Shown here: piece by piece, positions 11,601-18,982 of the stretch
Position numbering within the stretch: position 1 is the first letter of the stretch
Layout: every line of letters begins with the position of its first letter
Assembly (NCBI GenBank): GCA_965222005.1
Contig: OZ244935.1
Span: forward strand, 1,922,001-1,986,000
Length of the DNA: 64,000 nt
Source of the DNA: CBDCTM01 sp965222005
GTDB taxonomy: Bacteria > Bacteroidota > Bacteroidia > Chitinophagales > Saprospiraceae
Direction: 5' to 3'
The notes under the pieces: model-generated
Databases searched by the model: none
Told to the model about the DNA's origin: nothing
Seen by the model: only the letters and a program-made list of their open reading frames with translations
Translations under genes and position numbers: made by a program

Positions 11601-11789
11601 ACCGAAGGTGTATTACAGATCATTGACCTCACTGGTAAGGTTTTTTACGAGCAAAAACTTTTGCTATACTCCGGTATTACTGAAACCCGAATTGATGTGA
11701 GCGACTTGCCTGATAGCATGTATTTTGTGCATGTACAAACAGAAGAAGAAGTTCGCAGTAAAAAATTCACAAAGATGACTAAACAGTAA
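5694..11789 (+). CDS. Giant T9SS-secreted HYR-like repeat surface protein
   Basis: 2031 residues. The hydrophobic signal segment (TITLLLITMGMYSSLLA) sits at about residues 42-58 behind an unusually long polar N-region; no later Met precedes the segment, though a TTG near 5784 would give a normal signal peptide. Order: Cys-rich N-domain, linker module (6258-6599) matching that of the upstream gene, thirteen 79-residue repeats (6600-9680, each with RTWTATD and ITVQDTQAP or a variant), about four decayed repeat-like domains to about 10900, the CTFGQDFW module (10905-11453) and a type-A T9SS sorting domain (VEVWPNPVKDMLNV onward). It is a paralog of the gene ending at 4987 with a different central array. 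Probable cell-surface adhesin or structural protein; binding partner unknown. Confidence 0.9.
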   Translation: MINLNTQCYKKPGLPDPACNLNRNQASNAFLKVFAFKKVLKTITLLLITMGMYSSLLAQITCPNNVSTPSGCPTNVNIPIDANNPPASNEACANPSDGGCATFTFTNLPYDGDPTCPAEICFIPSQGCGVAMGSICIYESDGIGGCTLISVGGNGEITCVNVAATTYQITLCRPGGGPVSVNQIDINTCCEFTATCPVNGDLGTYNCNTLGNIPPCPTDETSAEAPPYGIVIGDMPCGTIVVQCQDDATPNICSPMNQNITRTITIFDDLDGDNMLDMGVEQFQQCFYSYTIDVDDTPPTLSGVPSNVTVECNVVPMPANPSASDDCDMMPTIAFNEVRTDGNCPDNYTLTRTWTATDDCGNSSQMTQVITVQDTQAPTITGVPNNITVECNAVPMPANPMATDNCDPAPIIDYSELRTDGNCLDNYTLTRTWTATDRCNNSSQMTQVITVQDTQAPTITGVPNNITVECNAVPMPANPMATDNCDPAPIIDYSELRTDGNCLDNYTLTRTWTATDRCNNSSQMTQIVTVQDTQAPVLAGVPADVTVECDAVPAPANPTASDNCDPAPIIDYSELRTDGNCLDNYTLTRTWTATDRCNNSSQMTQIVTVQDTQAPVLAGVPADVTVECDAVPAPANPTASDNCDPAPIIDYSELRTDGNCLDNYTLTRTWTATDRCNNSSQMTQIVTVQDTQAPVLAGVPADVTVECDAVPAPANPTASDNCDPAPIIDYSELRTDGNCLDNYTLTRTWTATDRCNNSSQMTQIVTVQDTQAPVLAGVPADVTVECDAVPAPANPTASDNCDPAPIIDYSELRTDGNCLDNYTLTRTWTATDRCNNSSQMTQIVTVQDTQAPVLAGVPADVTVECDAVPAPANPTASDNCDPAPIIDYSELRTDGNCLDNYTLTRTWTATDRCNNSSQMTQIVTVQDTQAPVLAGVPADVTVECDAVPAPANPTASDNCDPAPIIDYSELRTDGNCLDNYTLTRTWTATDRCNNSSQMTQIVTVQDTQAPVLAGVPANTTVECDAVPPPASPTATDNCDPAPVIAFNEVRTDGNCADNYTLTRTWTATDRCGNSSQMTQVITVQDTQAPVLAGVPANTTVECDAVPPPASPTATDNCDPAPMIMFNEVRTDGNCLDNYTLTRTWTATDRCNNSSQMTQIVTVQDTQAPVLAGVPANTTVECDAVPPPASPTATDNCDPAPVIAFNEVRTDGNCLDNYTLTRTWTATDRCGNSSQMTQVITVQDTQAPVLAGVPANTTVECDAVPPPASPTATDNCDPAPVITFNEVRTDGNCLDNYTLTRTWTATDRCGNSSQQTQIITVQDTQAPVTPPAPPNENYFCIEDVPPPGPLTAIDNCSGPITVTGVDSDNGALGCFGQPIVITRTWTFVDECGNVSSVSQTIFVEDTPPVFDVQPSPIDDITCLEEFPEQQVITASTTCEELDVTASVDPFNEDVCNGYAVTYRWEAKDACNNMITATQTFNVLPVPLQVECIEPITEVECADDIFPSEADIMVTSCSPYRVVIVAVDTLGIPNCENATYIFEYVVFNECNEMQSCQKQFRLLAPPPVVDCDYGIYGRKMRFSCLDELDELMDLGASTVHIDVPCGIVDTVITLRGPLVDDIEAHCDGQRYSIEYSVMDECGRYICCIRTIYIDNDPPTFNHYPEDGVVTCDDVPDAPVLTASSDCEKDIAVNFIEMRLPIPNSNFRDDYVLKRMWSAIDECDRSIVHVQEITVVCTQFCTFGQDFWSDSKATNSQGENALDLLKSLVSEDDPIYIGEDGRSVTINDPECVMQLLPGSGPSAYLPTADDLGDLELNAGDCDISPIPTDGDGALRNNFLIQRIILELNTRYDSDLCDLKLEESCVYMHASFYTYLGEEATVCDLLDLADRALLGELDKYAISRIEFSIGLLNEYYNGCDYRFCPGGIVWKDGVDQIAQSGLITQHHTDLHSVEVWPNPVKDMLNVHIFSDLNTEGVLQIIDLTGKVFYEQKLLLYSGITETRIDVSDLPDSMYFVHVQTEEEVRSKKFTKMTKQ
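6600..9680 (+). repeat. Tandem array, 13 units of 237 bp
   Basis: Units begin with the codons for GVP at 6600, 6837 and every 237 bp to 9444. Subtypes are clustered: units 2-3 are near-identical (GVPNNITVEC), units 4-9 near-identical (GVPADVTVEC), units 10-13 form a third class (GVPANTTVEC). Units 11-13 carry second halves like those of the middle class, so the array is a mosaic. The array also leaves a long antisense frame open, which is an artefact of the repeat length being a multiple of three. Confidence 0.95.
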
Positions 11790-11837
11790 TTTTGTATTGA
11801 TCATCGTGAATATACATAGGTTATCTGTGTGAACATA

Positions 11838-11875
11838 AAGGCTATCTCTCAGCATTCGGGAGGTAGCCTTACTTT
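11838..11875 (+). terminator. Rho-independent terminator
   Basis: An 11-bp stem with one G-U pair (11838-11848 with 11860-11870) lies about 50 bases after the stop at 11789 and is followed by a short T-run (11873-11877). Confidence 0.7.
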
Positions 11876-11955
11876 TTCTGCTACATTTTCATTCGTTTTA
11901 CAAAAATTGCCAGCGAAGGCTTACCTTTAGAGCCGCGGATCAGTAAAGTATCAGG

Positions 11956-13176
11956 ATGGATTCACTCACACAAATCATACTTGGAGCAGCAGTAGGTGAA
12001 GTAGTGCTTGGCAAAAAAGCGGGCAACCGGGCGATGTTTTACGGAGGCGTTGGCGGGACCATACCAGACCTTGATGTGCTGTCCAATTTTTTTATGGATG
12101 AGATGAGCGCCCTTGCCTTTCATCGAAGTATTTCTCACTCCTTCTTTTTTGCCGCTCTGGCTCCCATAGCCTTAGGCTGGCTGACCTGGAAGCTGTACGA
12201 TAGTGGCCTCTACCAAAGGCAGGGCTACAAGTTATTTGCCATGCTCATCTGGATTTTGCTCTTCGGGCTCATTGCTTTTGGGCTGAGCTACCTGCCGGTA
12301 ATGGCAGGTGCTGAACCCAGCAAAACGACGATGATCGCTGGGGCAGTCTTGACCGTTGTGCTGGCCTTATGGCTGTACAGGCGCTACTTCAAATCGCCTT
12401 TGGATGCGGTGCCGGTAAGCTGGAAGGAATGGGGCTTTCTGTACTTTTGGGCCATATTTACCCATCCGCTGCTCGACTGCTGTACGGCCTATGGCACACA
12501 AGTTTTTCAACCTTTTTCCGATTATCGGGTGGCCTTCAATAATATATCTGTAGTTGACCCTATCTATACTCTACCCTTTTTGATATGCCTCATTGTTGCC
12601 AGCCGTTTGGTCAAACGTTCGCGCTACCGGCGCTTTTTCAATTATCTGGGGCTGGGCCTGAGCGGTGGGTACCTGTTGCTGACGGTTCTTAATAAGATGA
12701 ATATCAACAAGGTAATGGAACGTTCCATGCAGGAGCAAGGCATCCAATATCATCGCTATATGACGGCACCAACCATTTTCAACAATATCCTTTGGAATTG
12801 CCTGGCCGAAGGCGACACGGCTTACTATCAGGGTATGTATTCTATCTGGGATCGCGAGCCGCGTATTCAACACTTCAATGTGATTCCCAAAAATCACAAC
12901 TGGCTGGGCGAGCATGCCCACGACAAGGATGTAGAAATTCTCAAGTGGTTCAGCAATGGTTATTACAATGTAGTTCAGCAGGAGGATGGCAGCTTCCAGA
13001 TCAACGATTTGCGATTTGGTGCTCTAAGTGATCGTATCGATAAGCCCTCCGATTATGTATTTCGCTTTAAGATCAAAGAGGTGGATGGGCAATGGAAGGC
13101 GAGTCAAAATCGTGAGCAGGAGGGTTCGGTAGGGGATGCGTTTAAAACACTTTGGGAGCGCATCAAAGGGATTTAG
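11956..13176 (+). CDS. Membrane-bound metal-dependent hydrolase, YdjM/DUF457 family
   Basis: 406 residues. The N-terminus (MDSLTQIILGAAVGEVVLG), followed by PDLDVLSNF and FHRSISHSFFFA, carries the Asp and His residues typical of the YdjM-type (LexA-binding, DUF457) inner-membrane family, and several hydrophobic segments follow. The C-terminal 130 residues look soluble. Family members are annotated as metal-dependent hydrolases but have no firmly known substrate. Its stop codon overlaps that of the convergent dapA in the four bases 13173-13176, so no terminator separates the two. Confidence 0.8.
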   Translation: MDSLTQIILGAAVGEVVLGKKAGNRAMFYGGVGGTIPDLDVLSNFFMDEMSALAFHRSISHSFFFAALAPIALGWLTWKLYDSGLYQRQGYKLFAMLIWILLFGLIAFGLSYLPVMAGAEPSKTTMIAGAVLTVVLALWLYRRYFKSPLDAVPVSWKEWGFLYFWAIFTHPLLDCCTAYGTQVFQPFSDYRVAFNNISVVDPIYTLPFLICLIVASRLVKRSRYRRFFNYLGLGLSGGYLLLTVLNKMNINKVMERSMQEQGIQYHRYMTAPTIFNNILWNCLAEGDTAYYQGMYSIWDREPRIQHFNVIPKNHNWLGEHAHDKDVEILKWFSNGYYNVVQQEDGSFQINDLRFGALSDRIDKPSDYVFRFKIKEVDGQWKASQNREQEGSVGDAFKTLWERIKGI

Positions 13177-14096
13177 AGCTTTTTGGCACTTGCTTCAAAA
13201 GCTTTCCAGGCTTTCTCAACCTTATTGATTTCTGTTCGCAAGCTTTCAAAATGCGCCTCGCTGATCGGTGCCAGCGGCAAGCGGACCTCTTTGCTACAAA
13301 AGCCTAATATTTCCAATGCGCCTTTGATACCGGCGGGATTGCCATCAATATACAGCCACTGATGCAGGTCGTACAGTAGAGCATTGAGGCTTTGTGCCCT
13401 CCGCAAATCGCCCTTCATGCCGGCTTGGATCATATCCGAAAAGCTGCGAGGAAACGCATTGGCAATCACCGAAATCACCCCTTCACCACCGCAGCTAATG
13501 AGTGCTAAGGCTGTAGGATCATCCCCAGAGAGCACGATAAAGTTATCCGGTTTGTGTTTGAGCAGGCGCATACCCTGCTCCAGATTGCCAGAGGCCTCCT
13601 TAATAGCCACAAAACGATCGCTATGGTCGAGCAGGCGGAGCACTGTTTCAGGGGCCACATTGCTCGATGTTCGGCCGGGAACATTGTAGATAATGACGGG
13701 CAAAGGGCTGGCCGCTGCTACTTTCATATAATGCTGAAAAATGCCCTCCTGGTTGGGTTTTACGTAAGCTGGATTGCTGGAGAGGATGGCATCAAAGCCA
13801 TCGAATTGGAAGTTGTGCAAACGCTCGACAAGCCGTTCAGTCCAATTGCCGCCAAACATGCCCGCTACTATGGGGAGTCGCCCGGCATTGACCTTTAAGC
13901 TAAAGTCGAAAATGGCGCGGCATTCATCGGCCGATAAGGTAACCGATTCCCCCGTTGTACCCAGCGACACCAAATAATCTACCCCCCCTTCAATACAATG
14001 CTCGATGATTCGGCCCAACGCATCAAAGTCGATCCGCCCCTTTTTGAAAGGGGTCACAAGTGCTACACCGGTACCTTTAAGTGCTTGCATTTTCAT
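13173..14096 (-). CDS. dapA: 4-hydroxy-tetrahydrodipicolinate synthase
   Basis: 307 residues, the usual length of the family. It condenses pyruvate with aspartate semialdehyde, the first committed step to diaminopimelate and lysine, in the cytoplasm. Visible motifs are LGTTGES at 45-51, YNVPGRTS with catalytic Tyr137, and IKEASGN with Schiff-base Lys166. The ATG at 14096 lies inside the end of the upstream same-strand gene (20-bp overlap), suggesting translational coupling; a second Met two codons later would shorten the overlap to 14 bp. Confidence 0.96.
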   Translation of the reverse strand: MKMQALKGTGVALVTPFKKGRIDFDALGRIIEHCIEGGVDYLVSLGTTGESVTLSADECRAIFDFSLKVNAGRLPIVAGMFGGNWTERLVERLHNFQFDGFDAILSSNPAYVKPNQEGIFQHYMKVAAASPLPVIIYNVPGRTSSNVAPETVLRLLDHSDRFVAIKEASGNLEQGMRLLKHKPDNFIVLSGDDPTALALISCGGEGVISVIANAFPRSFSDMIQAGMKGDLRRAQSLNALLYDLHQWLYIDGNPAGIKGALEILGFCSKEVRLPLAPISEAHFESLRTEINKVEKAWKAFEASAKKL

Positions 14097-14658
14097 AACG
14101 AGAGCTGTTCAGGCGGGTTAAATATAATTCGATTTGCTGGATATAATGTGCCAGATTATCTTGCCCAGCAGTATCGATCATGAGGTCATAGCAATAGGTT
14201 TTGGCAGTCGCAGGCCCTACCCGAAGTTGTGCATTCGACAAGGCTGAGATGTACTCAAGCGGCCGCAATTGAGCGATGCTGAGATTGACAAGGATATCGA
14301 AGGGTGTTTGCATAAACTCAATAGCAGCGGGGCTTTTGGGGCGTCCAATCCAATCGGTTTCCTTTTTGTTGAACGATTTGAAAGGAAAATTTTCATGCGG
14401 AGCGCGATCATTAAAATAGGCCAGCAACTTTACCTCGCGATATTTATTCCGGGCCATTTTGGAGCCGGGACCTTGTTCGAGCCGGTTCACAAAATCGCGC
14501 ACAGTATCCATCACTTCAGGCAGCCTGCTATCGATCAGCAAGCCCATAGAACGGGCCTGGCTGAAATCAACGGGTTGCCGTCGAAGATTTTGGCGCTTTA
14601 TTTTTTTCAACAAATCAAGTTCATGAAGGCGCCCGCTGACGCTGTTCAAAAAACTCAT
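14077..14658 (-). CDS. DUF6913-like conserved protein beside dapA
   Basis: 193 residues, no signal peptide or membrane segment. The core FNKKETDWIGRPKSP and FMQTPFDILVNLS resembles a Bacteroidota-specific family of unknown function that I recall being encoded next to dapA in many members of the phylum. It overlaps the dapA start by 20 bp and lies 97 bp after accA on the same strand, so accA, this gene and dapA may be one transcript. No catalytic motif is recognisable. Confidence 0.75.
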   Translation of the reverse strand: MSFLNSVSGRLHELDLLKKIKRQNLRRQPVDFSQARSMGLLIDSRLPEVMDTVRDFVNRLEQGPGSKMARNKYREVKLLAYFNDRAPHENFPFKSFNKKETDWIGRPKSPAAIEFMQTPFDILVNLSIAQLRPLEYISALSNAQLRVGPATAKTYCYDLMIDTAGQDNLAHYIQQIELYLTRLNSSRYENAST

Positions 14659-14755
14659 AGTATGCTATTGGGGGTGAATGAATCGTTTTCTTCCTGCTTT
14701 GTCAATCTGCAGTATAGGTGCCTGCTATGCAGTGCAGAACTGAACAGAGACCTGA

Positions 14756-15742
14756 CTATTTTTCGCTTTTTTCGGTAACGGCTTTCTCCTTCTTTTTCTT
14801 GTAAACTCCCATGGAAGAATATTTTTGGATGCGAGTTGCGATGCGTTCTTCGGCAGGCATTTCTTGCAATTCACTAATCGCTTTTTTAATTTGGCGCTTC
14901 AGCATTTTGGCCATTTCTTCAGGCATAGAATGCGCCCCGCCGAGGGGTTCTTTGATAATATCGTCGATAAGACCAAAATCGAGCATATGGTCGGCGGTGA
15001 GTTTGAGGGCTTCGGCAGCTTGCTCTTTGTAATCCCAGCTACGCCAAAGAATGGAGGAGCAGGATTCGGGAGAGATTACGGAATACCAGGTATTTTCGAG
15101 CATATACACCCGATCGCCCAGCCCGATACCGATGGCGCCGCCGGAGGCTCCTTCGCCAATGACTACACAAATGATCGGAACCTTGAGCTGTGCCATTTCA
15201 AAGAGATTGCGTGCAATTGCCTCCGCCTGGCCACGCTCCTCTGCCTCCAGGCCCGGGTATGCGCCGGGCGTATCAATGAGGCAAACGATGGGATGGCCAA
15301 AGCGTTCGGCCAGCTTCATCAATCGCAGAGCCTTGCGGTATCCTTCCGGATTGGCCATGCCGAAGTTCCGAAACTGCCGCATTTTGGTGTTTACGCCCTT
15401 TTGATGGCCAATAAACATAACAGTTTGCCCGTCCAGATTGCCCAGTCCACCCACGATAGCCTTATCGTCTTTGAAGCAACGATCGCCGTGTAATTCAATA
15501 AATTTGCGACACATTTCGTGGATATAGTACAAAGTATAGGGGCGCTCGGGGTGGCGGGAGAGCTGTACTTTTTGCCAGCCAGAGAGTTTGTTATAGATTG
15601 CCTTACGCTGCGCCTTTATCTTATTTTCAAGCTCCTTGATTTTATCAGACACATCAATATCGCCGGCCTCGCCAACCTGCCTGATCTTTTCAAGTTGCTC
15701 AAATAAGCTTTCAAGTGGTTTTTCAAATTCTAGAAACACCAT
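14756..15742 (-). CDS. accA: Acetyl-CoA carboxylase carboxyltransferase subunit alpha
   Basis: 328 residues, normal length. It transfers the carboxyl group from biotin to acetyl-CoA to make malonyl-CoA for fatty-acid synthesis, paired with AccD (not in the window). The N-terminal LEFEKPLESLFEQLEKI and the crotonase-fold segments IDTPGAYPG and GEGASGGAIGIG are diagnostic. The C-terminal tail is Lys-rich. On the complementary strand TAATTTTG (15791-15798) about 50 bases upstream resembles the -7 box of a Bacteroidota promoter, but no good -33 box was seen. Confidence 0.97.
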   Translation of the reverse strand: MVFLEFEKPLESLFEQLEKIRQVGEAGDIDVSDKIKELENKIKAQRKAIYNKLSGWQKVQLSRHPERPYTLYYIHEMCRKFIELHGDRCFKDDKAIVGGLGNLDGQTVMFIGHQKGVNTKMRQFRNFGMANPEGYRKALRLMKLAERFGHPIVCLIDTPGAYPGLEAEERGQAEAIARNLFEMAQLKVPIICVVIGEGASGGAIGIGLGDRVYMLENTWYSVISPESCSSILWRSWDYKEQAAEALKLTADHMLDFGLIDDIIKEPLGGAHSMPEEMAKMLKRQIKKAISELQEMPAEERIATRIQKYSSMGVYKKKKEKAVTEKSEK

Positions 15743-15857
15743 ACGTCACACCATTTTGGGGGCTCTTTTCAGTTTTGTAGCTAAGGAAAACAAAATTAGC
15801 AATAAGCTGGGTGCATCCCATCAGATTCGAAACTTTTTTTAATTTTTGGCGTTTTTT

Positions 15858-15889
15858 ATTGCGTCTTTAGAGGCTAAGTCCTACTTTTG
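15858..15889 (+). promoter_or_regulatory. Predicted promoter for tRNA-Asp
   Basis: ATTG (15858-15861), then exactly 20 bases, then TACTTTTG (15882-15889) fits the Bacteroidota pattern TTTG-N19-21-TAnnTTTG. Transcription would start near 15895, giving a leader of about 55 bases that contains two short hairpins (GGCT/AGCC at 15900-15911 and ACTGT/ACAGT near 15919-15932). Confidence 0.6.
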
Positions 15890-15948
15890 CAATCGCTATG
15901 GCTGAAAAGCCATCTTTACTGTAAAGACAGTCTTTTTTCCCTAGTATT

Positions 15949-16022
15949 GGTCCGGTAGTTCAGTTGGTTAGAATACCTGCCTGTCACGCAGGGGGTCGCG
16001 GGTTCGAGTCCCGTCCGGACCG
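15949..16022 (+). tRNA. tRNA-Asp (anticodon GTC)
   Basis: Complete cloverleaf: acceptor stem GGTCCGG (15949-15955) with CCGGACC (16015-16021), anticodon stem CCTGC/GCAGG around the loop CTGTCAC with GTC at 15983-15985, and the T-arm with GGTTCGAGTCC. CCA is not encoded. Confidence 0.97.
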
Positions 16023-16026
16023 CTCG

Positions 16027-16051
16027 GCACATCGTAGGATGTGCTTTTTTT
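16027..16051 (+). terminator. Terminator of tRNA-Asp
   Basis: A perfect 7-bp stem GCACATC/GATGTGC with a 4-base loop, followed by seven T, starts five bases after the tRNA. Confidence 0.9.
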
Positions 16052-16120
16052 ATGCCCCAAAGTCAATGATTATGTGGAGCATCGGCCTGTTGAGCCATTT
16101 TCCAAAACAATTCCGGCTCA

Positions 16121-18973
16121 CTAAAGATAAAACAAATCCTCCTGTGGCCGCACCGGGCGCTTAAACCATAGCGGGCGGCGCAAGCCATTTGGGCCGGGAG
16201 CAGGTCGGGTCATCTTTAGCCATTCTTTGTAAATCTCATGAGATTTGTTGGTATCCACGAAAATGTCGCCGTATTGGTCGCCAGGCTGTGGCAATTCCAA
16301 GCGCACGCGCTGGTGCCAACAGTGCATCCCGCTGATCGGATCAGGGTGTACAGCATGGGTAATGTTTTGATGCACTCCGCCATCGCGCCAAAAGATGCGT
16401 TTGCTGTCTTTGTCGGCACTTTCAAAAGGCCGAACGCCTGAAAGGGTACGCATTTTATACCCGCCCTTGCCGTCGCTTTGAATATCGACGGTGTTGGTAG
16501 CCCAGCGATTGCCGGCATCCTGCTTCCTGCGCCATCGACCTAAATGATGTGAACAGGCGATTACACCGGGCTTCATACCTTGTGTCACCCACACTTTATC
16601 TACAAAGTAACCGATGTCGGTATTGAGGCGTAACAGGCTCCCCGTTTTCACACCTAAGCGGTCTGCATCCTGAGGGTGCATCCAAATGGGATTGCGATTG
16701 GAAATTTCGGTGAGCCATTTGGCATTGCCAGAGCGGGAATGGATCAAGGTAGGCAGGCGGAAGGTAGGTACCAATACATACTCGCCTTTTTCACGGTCGA
16801 GTTTTTCGGGATGGATATGGCTTTTGATATAAGCAGGAACTGCATATTCGGGCCAGCCCCAATCGACCATCGTTTGGGAGAAAAATTCGTTTTTGCGGCT
16901 CGGTGTCGGAAAGCCCATCCTCGCCTTGCCATCTGCTATAAGGCCAATCTTTTTGCCATTTTTGATAATTATCTGGCTGTCGGAATCAACAACAGTGCCT
17001 TCCATCTGCTCAGCTGAAAGCTCGTTCAAATATTTTTGATAACTGTGTTTTTCTACTTCAAAAGCACCATACTTTTGCATGTACTCCAGCTCCGTCAAAT
17101 TTTCTTTGGCAGCCGCTTCCGGCAAGCCCTTGGTATGCTCAAAGATGTATTGATAGTATTCATCGATATTGATCTTTTCGCCCTTCCGATAAGGGGAAAG
17201 GAAGTGTTGGCGGATACCCAGGCTACCGTCGGGATCGATGCGCCAGCTCAATTCGATCCAAAATTCATCCTCTTCCCAAACTTCACCGGGGTTGACCTCG
17301 TAGGTGAATTGCACATGCTTTCCTGCCCGCCGCGCTGCTTCTCGAAGTACAGGCTGCCGAAAGGCAATCCACATACCAGAGTGGGTAGCATAGGAATTGA
17401 GGTCATGCCGTTCAGCCGAATGGCCCATTGGCAACACATAATCGGCAAAGAAGGCCGTTTCATTCCACGTGGGGGTTAAAGCGATATGACAAGCAATTTT
17501 TTCTTCATCCCTGAGTGCTTCCATCCAACTGAACCCATCGGGATAAGTCCAAACCGGATTGAAAACTCTGGTAAAATACACCTCCATGCGACCTCGCCCT
17601 TCCTTGAGAAAATGCGGCAAGAGAAAGCTCATCTCAAAGAATGCTAAGGGATATTCTTTTGGAAAGTGCAATTCGTTCCAAAACTTCTGGCCCGGCGGCA
17701 CATCAAAAAACTGTGGTTTGAATTTGTTCCAGCTATTGGGGGAGGTGCCGCCCACGGTGCCCACACTACCTGTGAGCACCTGCAAAAAGTGGAGGCAACG
17801 CGATACGCACCACCCCCCCAGATTGCCGCTGGCGGCACTGCGCCAGTTGTGGGAAGCAAAGCGTTGGCCAGCCTGGCCAATTTGCCGGCCCACTTCGATG
17901 ATCGTTGCTGCTTTTACGCCGCTTTCCTGCTCTGCAAATTCGGGCGTGTATTCTTGATAGGTTTCTTTAATTTTTTCAATAAAATGCTCAAAAGTTTCCG
18001 GTTGGCCGGGATGAACATACCTCAGATAGTCTCTCCAATTGACCCATTGCTCCATAAATGGCCGATGATACAATCCCTCATCAAGGATCACCTTTGCCAT
18101 AGCCAACAAAACGGCCGCCTCAGAGCCCGGATAGGTGGGCATCCAATAGTCGGACATGCTGGCGGTATTGGAAAGGCGCGGATCCATCGTGGCCAGCTTG
18201 GCACCCTTCATTTTGGCTTCGATGATGCGTTGGGCATGGGGATTGAAATAATGGCCACTTTCCAAATGTGCGCTGATGAGCAGGATGAACCGGGCATTGG
18301 CGTGATCGGGAGAGGGGCGGTCGTAGCCGTACCAGAGGTTGTAGCCAAAGCGGGCCCCGGAGCTACAGATGTTGGTGTGGCTATTGTGGCCATCCACGCC
18401 CCAGGCTTGCAGCACCCGATTGGTGTAGCCTTCGTGACCGGGACGGCCCACATGGTAGGCTATTTCATTGTTTCGCTTTTCCTGCAAGGCTTTGCGAATA
18501 CGCGCAGCCAGATCATCCAATACTTCATCCCAGCTTACCCGCTGCCAATTGCCAGCCCCTCTTTCTCCGACTCTCTTCAGCGGATAGAGAATGCGATCAG
18601 GATCGGTGATTTGGTTGATTGTAGCCGGCCCTTTGGCGCAGTTGCGGCCGCGGCTGCCCGGATGATAGGGATTGCCTTCGAATTTGCGAATTTCATTGGT
18701 TGATTTGTCCACATAGGCTGTTAGCCCACAGGCACTTTCACAATTGAAGCAGGTAGTAGGAACAATGGTATAATTTTTTTTCACCCTCCGGGGGTGGGCG
18801 GTGGCTTCATACTCTACCCAGTTGTCCCATTGGTCGATAGGTGGGAATTTGGTGAGCTGGCCGTTTTGAGCAAAGGACGATAAGGGAGGTTCCTCAGTAT
18901 TGTGCAGCTTGGGTATCAGTCGGAGTGATTCAGCCATCCGCTCAATGAAGCTGGGGGTTTTGTGTTTTTTCAT
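16121..18973 (-). CDS. Molybdopterin oxidoreductase catalytic subunit (CISM family)
   Basis: 950 residues. Cys75, Cys78, Cys82 and Cys112 form a C-x2-C-x3-C-x29-C [4Fe-4S] motif (TTCFNCESACG and GRNCAKG), followed by the molybdopterin-binding domains; Cys203 in NICSSGAR is the likely Mo ligand. The C-terminal MopB-like domain (LHSRSGN-like region, then LRLNTDIGYF) is present. No twin-arginine signal is seen, so it may act on the cytoplasmic side. The partner gene lies nine bases upstream and encodes FeS plus NrfD parts in one chain, giving a quinone-linked respiratory enzyme of the polysulfide/thiosulfate/selenate reductase type. The substrate cannot be read from sequence. Confidence 0.88.
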   Translation of the reverse strand: MKKHKTPSFIERMAESLRLIPKLHNTEEPPLSSFAQNGQLTKFPPIDQWDNWVEYEATAHPRRVKKNYTIVPTTCFNCESACGLTAYVDKSTNEIRKFEGNPYHPGSRGRNCAKGPATINQITDPDRILYPLKRVGERGAGNWQRVSWDEVLDDLAARIRKALQEKRNNEIAYHVGRPGHEGYTNRVLQAWGVDGHNSHTNICSSGARFGYNLWYGYDRPSPDHANARFILLISAHLESGHYFNPHAQRIIEAKMKGAKLATMDPRLSNTASMSDYWMPTYPGSEAAVLLAMAKVILDEGLYHRPFMEQWVNWRDYLRYVHPGQPETFEHFIEKIKETYQEYTPEFAEQESGVKAATIIEVGRQIGQAGQRFASHNWRSAASGNLGGWCVSRCLHFLQVLTGSVGTVGGTSPNSWNKFKPQFFDVPPGQKFWNELHFPKEYPLAFFEMSFLLPHFLKEGRGRMEVYFTRVFNPVWTYPDGFSWMEALRDEEKIACHIALTPTWNETAFFADYVLPMGHSAERHDLNSYATHSGMWIAFRQPVLREAARRAGKHVQFTYEVNPGEVWEEDEFWIELSWRIDPDGSLGIRQHFLSPYRKGEKINIDEYYQYIFEHTKGLPEAAAKENLTELEYMQKYGAFEVEKHSYQKYLNELSAEQMEGTVVDSDSQIIIKNGKKIGLIADGKARMGFPTPSRKNEFFSQTMVDWGWPEYAVPAYIKSHIHPEKLDREKGEYVLVPTFRLPTLIHSRSGNAKWLTEISNRNPIWMHPQDADRLGVKTGSLLRLNTDIGYFVDKVWVTQGMKPGVIACSHHLGRWRRKQDAGNRWATNTVDIQSDGKGGYKMRTLSGVRPFESADKDSKRIFWRDGGVHQNITHAVHPDPISGMHCWHQRVRLELPQPGDQYGDIFVDTNKSHEIYKEWLKMTRPAPGPNGLRRPLWFKRPVRPQEDLFYL

Positions 18974-18982
18974 TACTAATTA

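Noticed and set aside
15964..16164. A 66-codon frame across the tRNA-Asp gene
   Set aside because: It reads through the tRNA and its terminator; such frames are a known artefact of tRNA sequence.
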